Shown one piece after another: positions 63,387 through 64,000 of a stretch of DNA of 64,000 bases. The position numbers and the translations under genes were made by a program. Position 1 is the stretch's first letter; each line of letters starts with the position of its first letter. The notes under the pieces were generated by a model. That model made no database searches, was not told the origin of the DNA, and was given only the letters and a program-made list of their open reading frames with translations. Origin of the DNA: Lachnospiraceae bacterium (GTDB taxonomy: Bacteria > Bacillota > Clostridia > Lachnospirales > Lachnospiraceae); contig JAQXVT010000048.1 of assembly GCA_029225065.1 (NCBI GenBank), positions 88,992-152,991 on the forward strand, given 5' to 3'.

Positions 63387-63996
63387 CTGACCTGTCACCT
63401 CCTGATAAATCCCATAAAGTGCTATCCTTCACACCTAAGCCTTTTAAATATGTCATACCGGTATTGTGAAGCATACGATACATATTTTCTTTTGTATCCT
63501 TGACGATTCCTGATGCAATCAGGGTTCCTATCCCCTGTGTATATACCATCATTGTCATCGCAAAATCCATTACCTGTCTTGGTGTAATCCCAAGCAGTTC
63601 TGCCATCTCCTGATACACATTAGCGGCATCCTGATTATTCGCCTGTAACTCGAAGCCTGTACTTAGTAGCTGGCTTCGTTCTCCCATGTAAAGGAAACGA
63701 AACAAATTAGGATTTTCTAATGCTAAGTCAATGGTTCCTTTTCCTCTTTGTTCGAATGTTGCAAGTTCGTTTTCATTCCGACTATAATACTTATCCTCTA
63801 CATACTGCTCCGCAAAAGGAATCAATTCCTCACGCAATCCATCCATTCCACCAAACTGCCATGAAATCGGTGCTGTAGAGCATCCCAGTTCCCCGGCTAC
63901 AGCTTTTATGTTAAGAGCGGCATATCCATTTTTTGAAACAAGCTCCAGTGCAGCCTGCAACATATCTTCTTTTTTTATTTTTGGACTACTTGGCAT
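63364..63996 (-). CDS. TetR/AcrR-family transcriptional regulator (right-end copy)
   Basis: A 210-residue repressor beginning at an ATG four bases from the window edge. Its helix-turn-helix reads MLQAALELVSKNGYAALNIKAVAGELGCSTAPISWQFGGMDGLREEL, with Ile-Ser-Trp replacing the common Tyr-x-His/Tyr-F of helix 3. The C-terminal half (ELLGITPRQVMDFAMTMMVYTQGIGTLIASGIV) is a ligand-binding helical domain. Its promoter and operator are outside the window. It overlaps the KTR gene. Confidence 0.9.
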   Translation of the reverse strand: MPSSPKIKKEDMLQAALELVSKNGYAALNIKAVAGELGCSTAPISWQFGGMDGLREELIPFAEQYVEDKYYSRNENELATFEQRGKGTIDLALENPNLFRFLYMGERSQLLSTGFELQANNQDAANVYQEMAELLGITPRQVMDFAMTMMVYTQGIGTLIASGIVKDTKENMYRMLHNTGMTYLKGLGVKDSTLWDLSGGDRSDESSNNG

Positions 63997-64000
63997 ATAA

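Noticed and set aside
1..64000. CRISPR array, prophage, insertion sequence or integrase
   Set aside because: I saw no regularly spaced repeats, transposase, integrase or phage structural genes. The right end shows decay and duplicated modules but no intact mobility gene.

Overview
The window looks like chromosomal DNA of an anaerobic Clostridia species, most likely Lachnospiraceae. The grounds are a class-II/PPi-dependent glycolytic gene set, a complete anaerobic (cobalt-early) cobamide pathway, QueH, DUF998 and KTR-type small proteins, and clostridial promoters and ribosome binding sites. The species cannot be named from the sequence alone. Almost every gene is on the minus strand. The exceptions are a tRNA and a guanine deaminase gene.

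Layout. 1-1.4 kb: nusA (cut by the window edge) and rimP, then a divergently transcribed tRNA-Gly(CCC). 1.5-12.5 kb: a six-gene DNA maintenance operon read as topB, hexapeptide-repeat protein, parE, parC, sbcD, sbcC. 12.7-17.1 kb: asd, argH, queH and an HD-domain hydrolase, mostly as separate units. 17.4-18.9 kb: an SsuBC/TauBC-like ABC ATPase and permease with no binding protein. 19.2-45.0 kb: one very long co-directional tetrapyrrole operon. 45.1-55.3 kb: hom, guanine deaminase (plus strand), PfkB kinase and class II aldolase, a 78-residue orphan, PPi-phosphofructokinase, aldo/keto reductase and a GH51 arabinofuranosidase. 55.4-64 kb: an accessory, visibly AT-richer region with three TetR regulators, a DUF998 protein, an ABC exporter, a flavodoxin-like protein, a GNAT enzyme, two cysteine-rich KTR genes and several broken genes.

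How the genes work together. The tetrapyrrole operon starts at a strong promoter and a cobalamin riboswitch. It makes uroporphyrinogen III from glutamyl-tRNA (HemA, HemL, HemB, HemC-CobA-HemD), converts it to Co-sirohydrochlorin (CobA domain, precorrin-2 dehydrogenase, CbiK), builds and contracts the ring (CbiL, CbiH, CbiF, CbiG, CbiD, CobK, CbiE/T, CbiC), amidates it (CbiA, CbiP), and attaches the aminopropanol arm and lower ligand (CobD, CbiB, CobU, CobS, CobT, and a CobC-like phosphatase domain). A corrinoid adenosyltransferase and a cobalt importer are not in the window. Three multi-domain fusions (HemC-CobA-HemD, CobC-CbiD, CobK-CbiE-CbiT) and a second, degenerate CobU paired with a HAD phosphatase are the most notable features.

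The right end shows gene decay and module duplication: an HD-GYP gene broken by a one-base frameshift, a ClpP 3' fragment joined to a truncated membrane-protein gene, and two TetR-KTR modules with related sequences and shared 3' ends. I found no CRISPR array, prophage, insertion sequence or rRNA operon.
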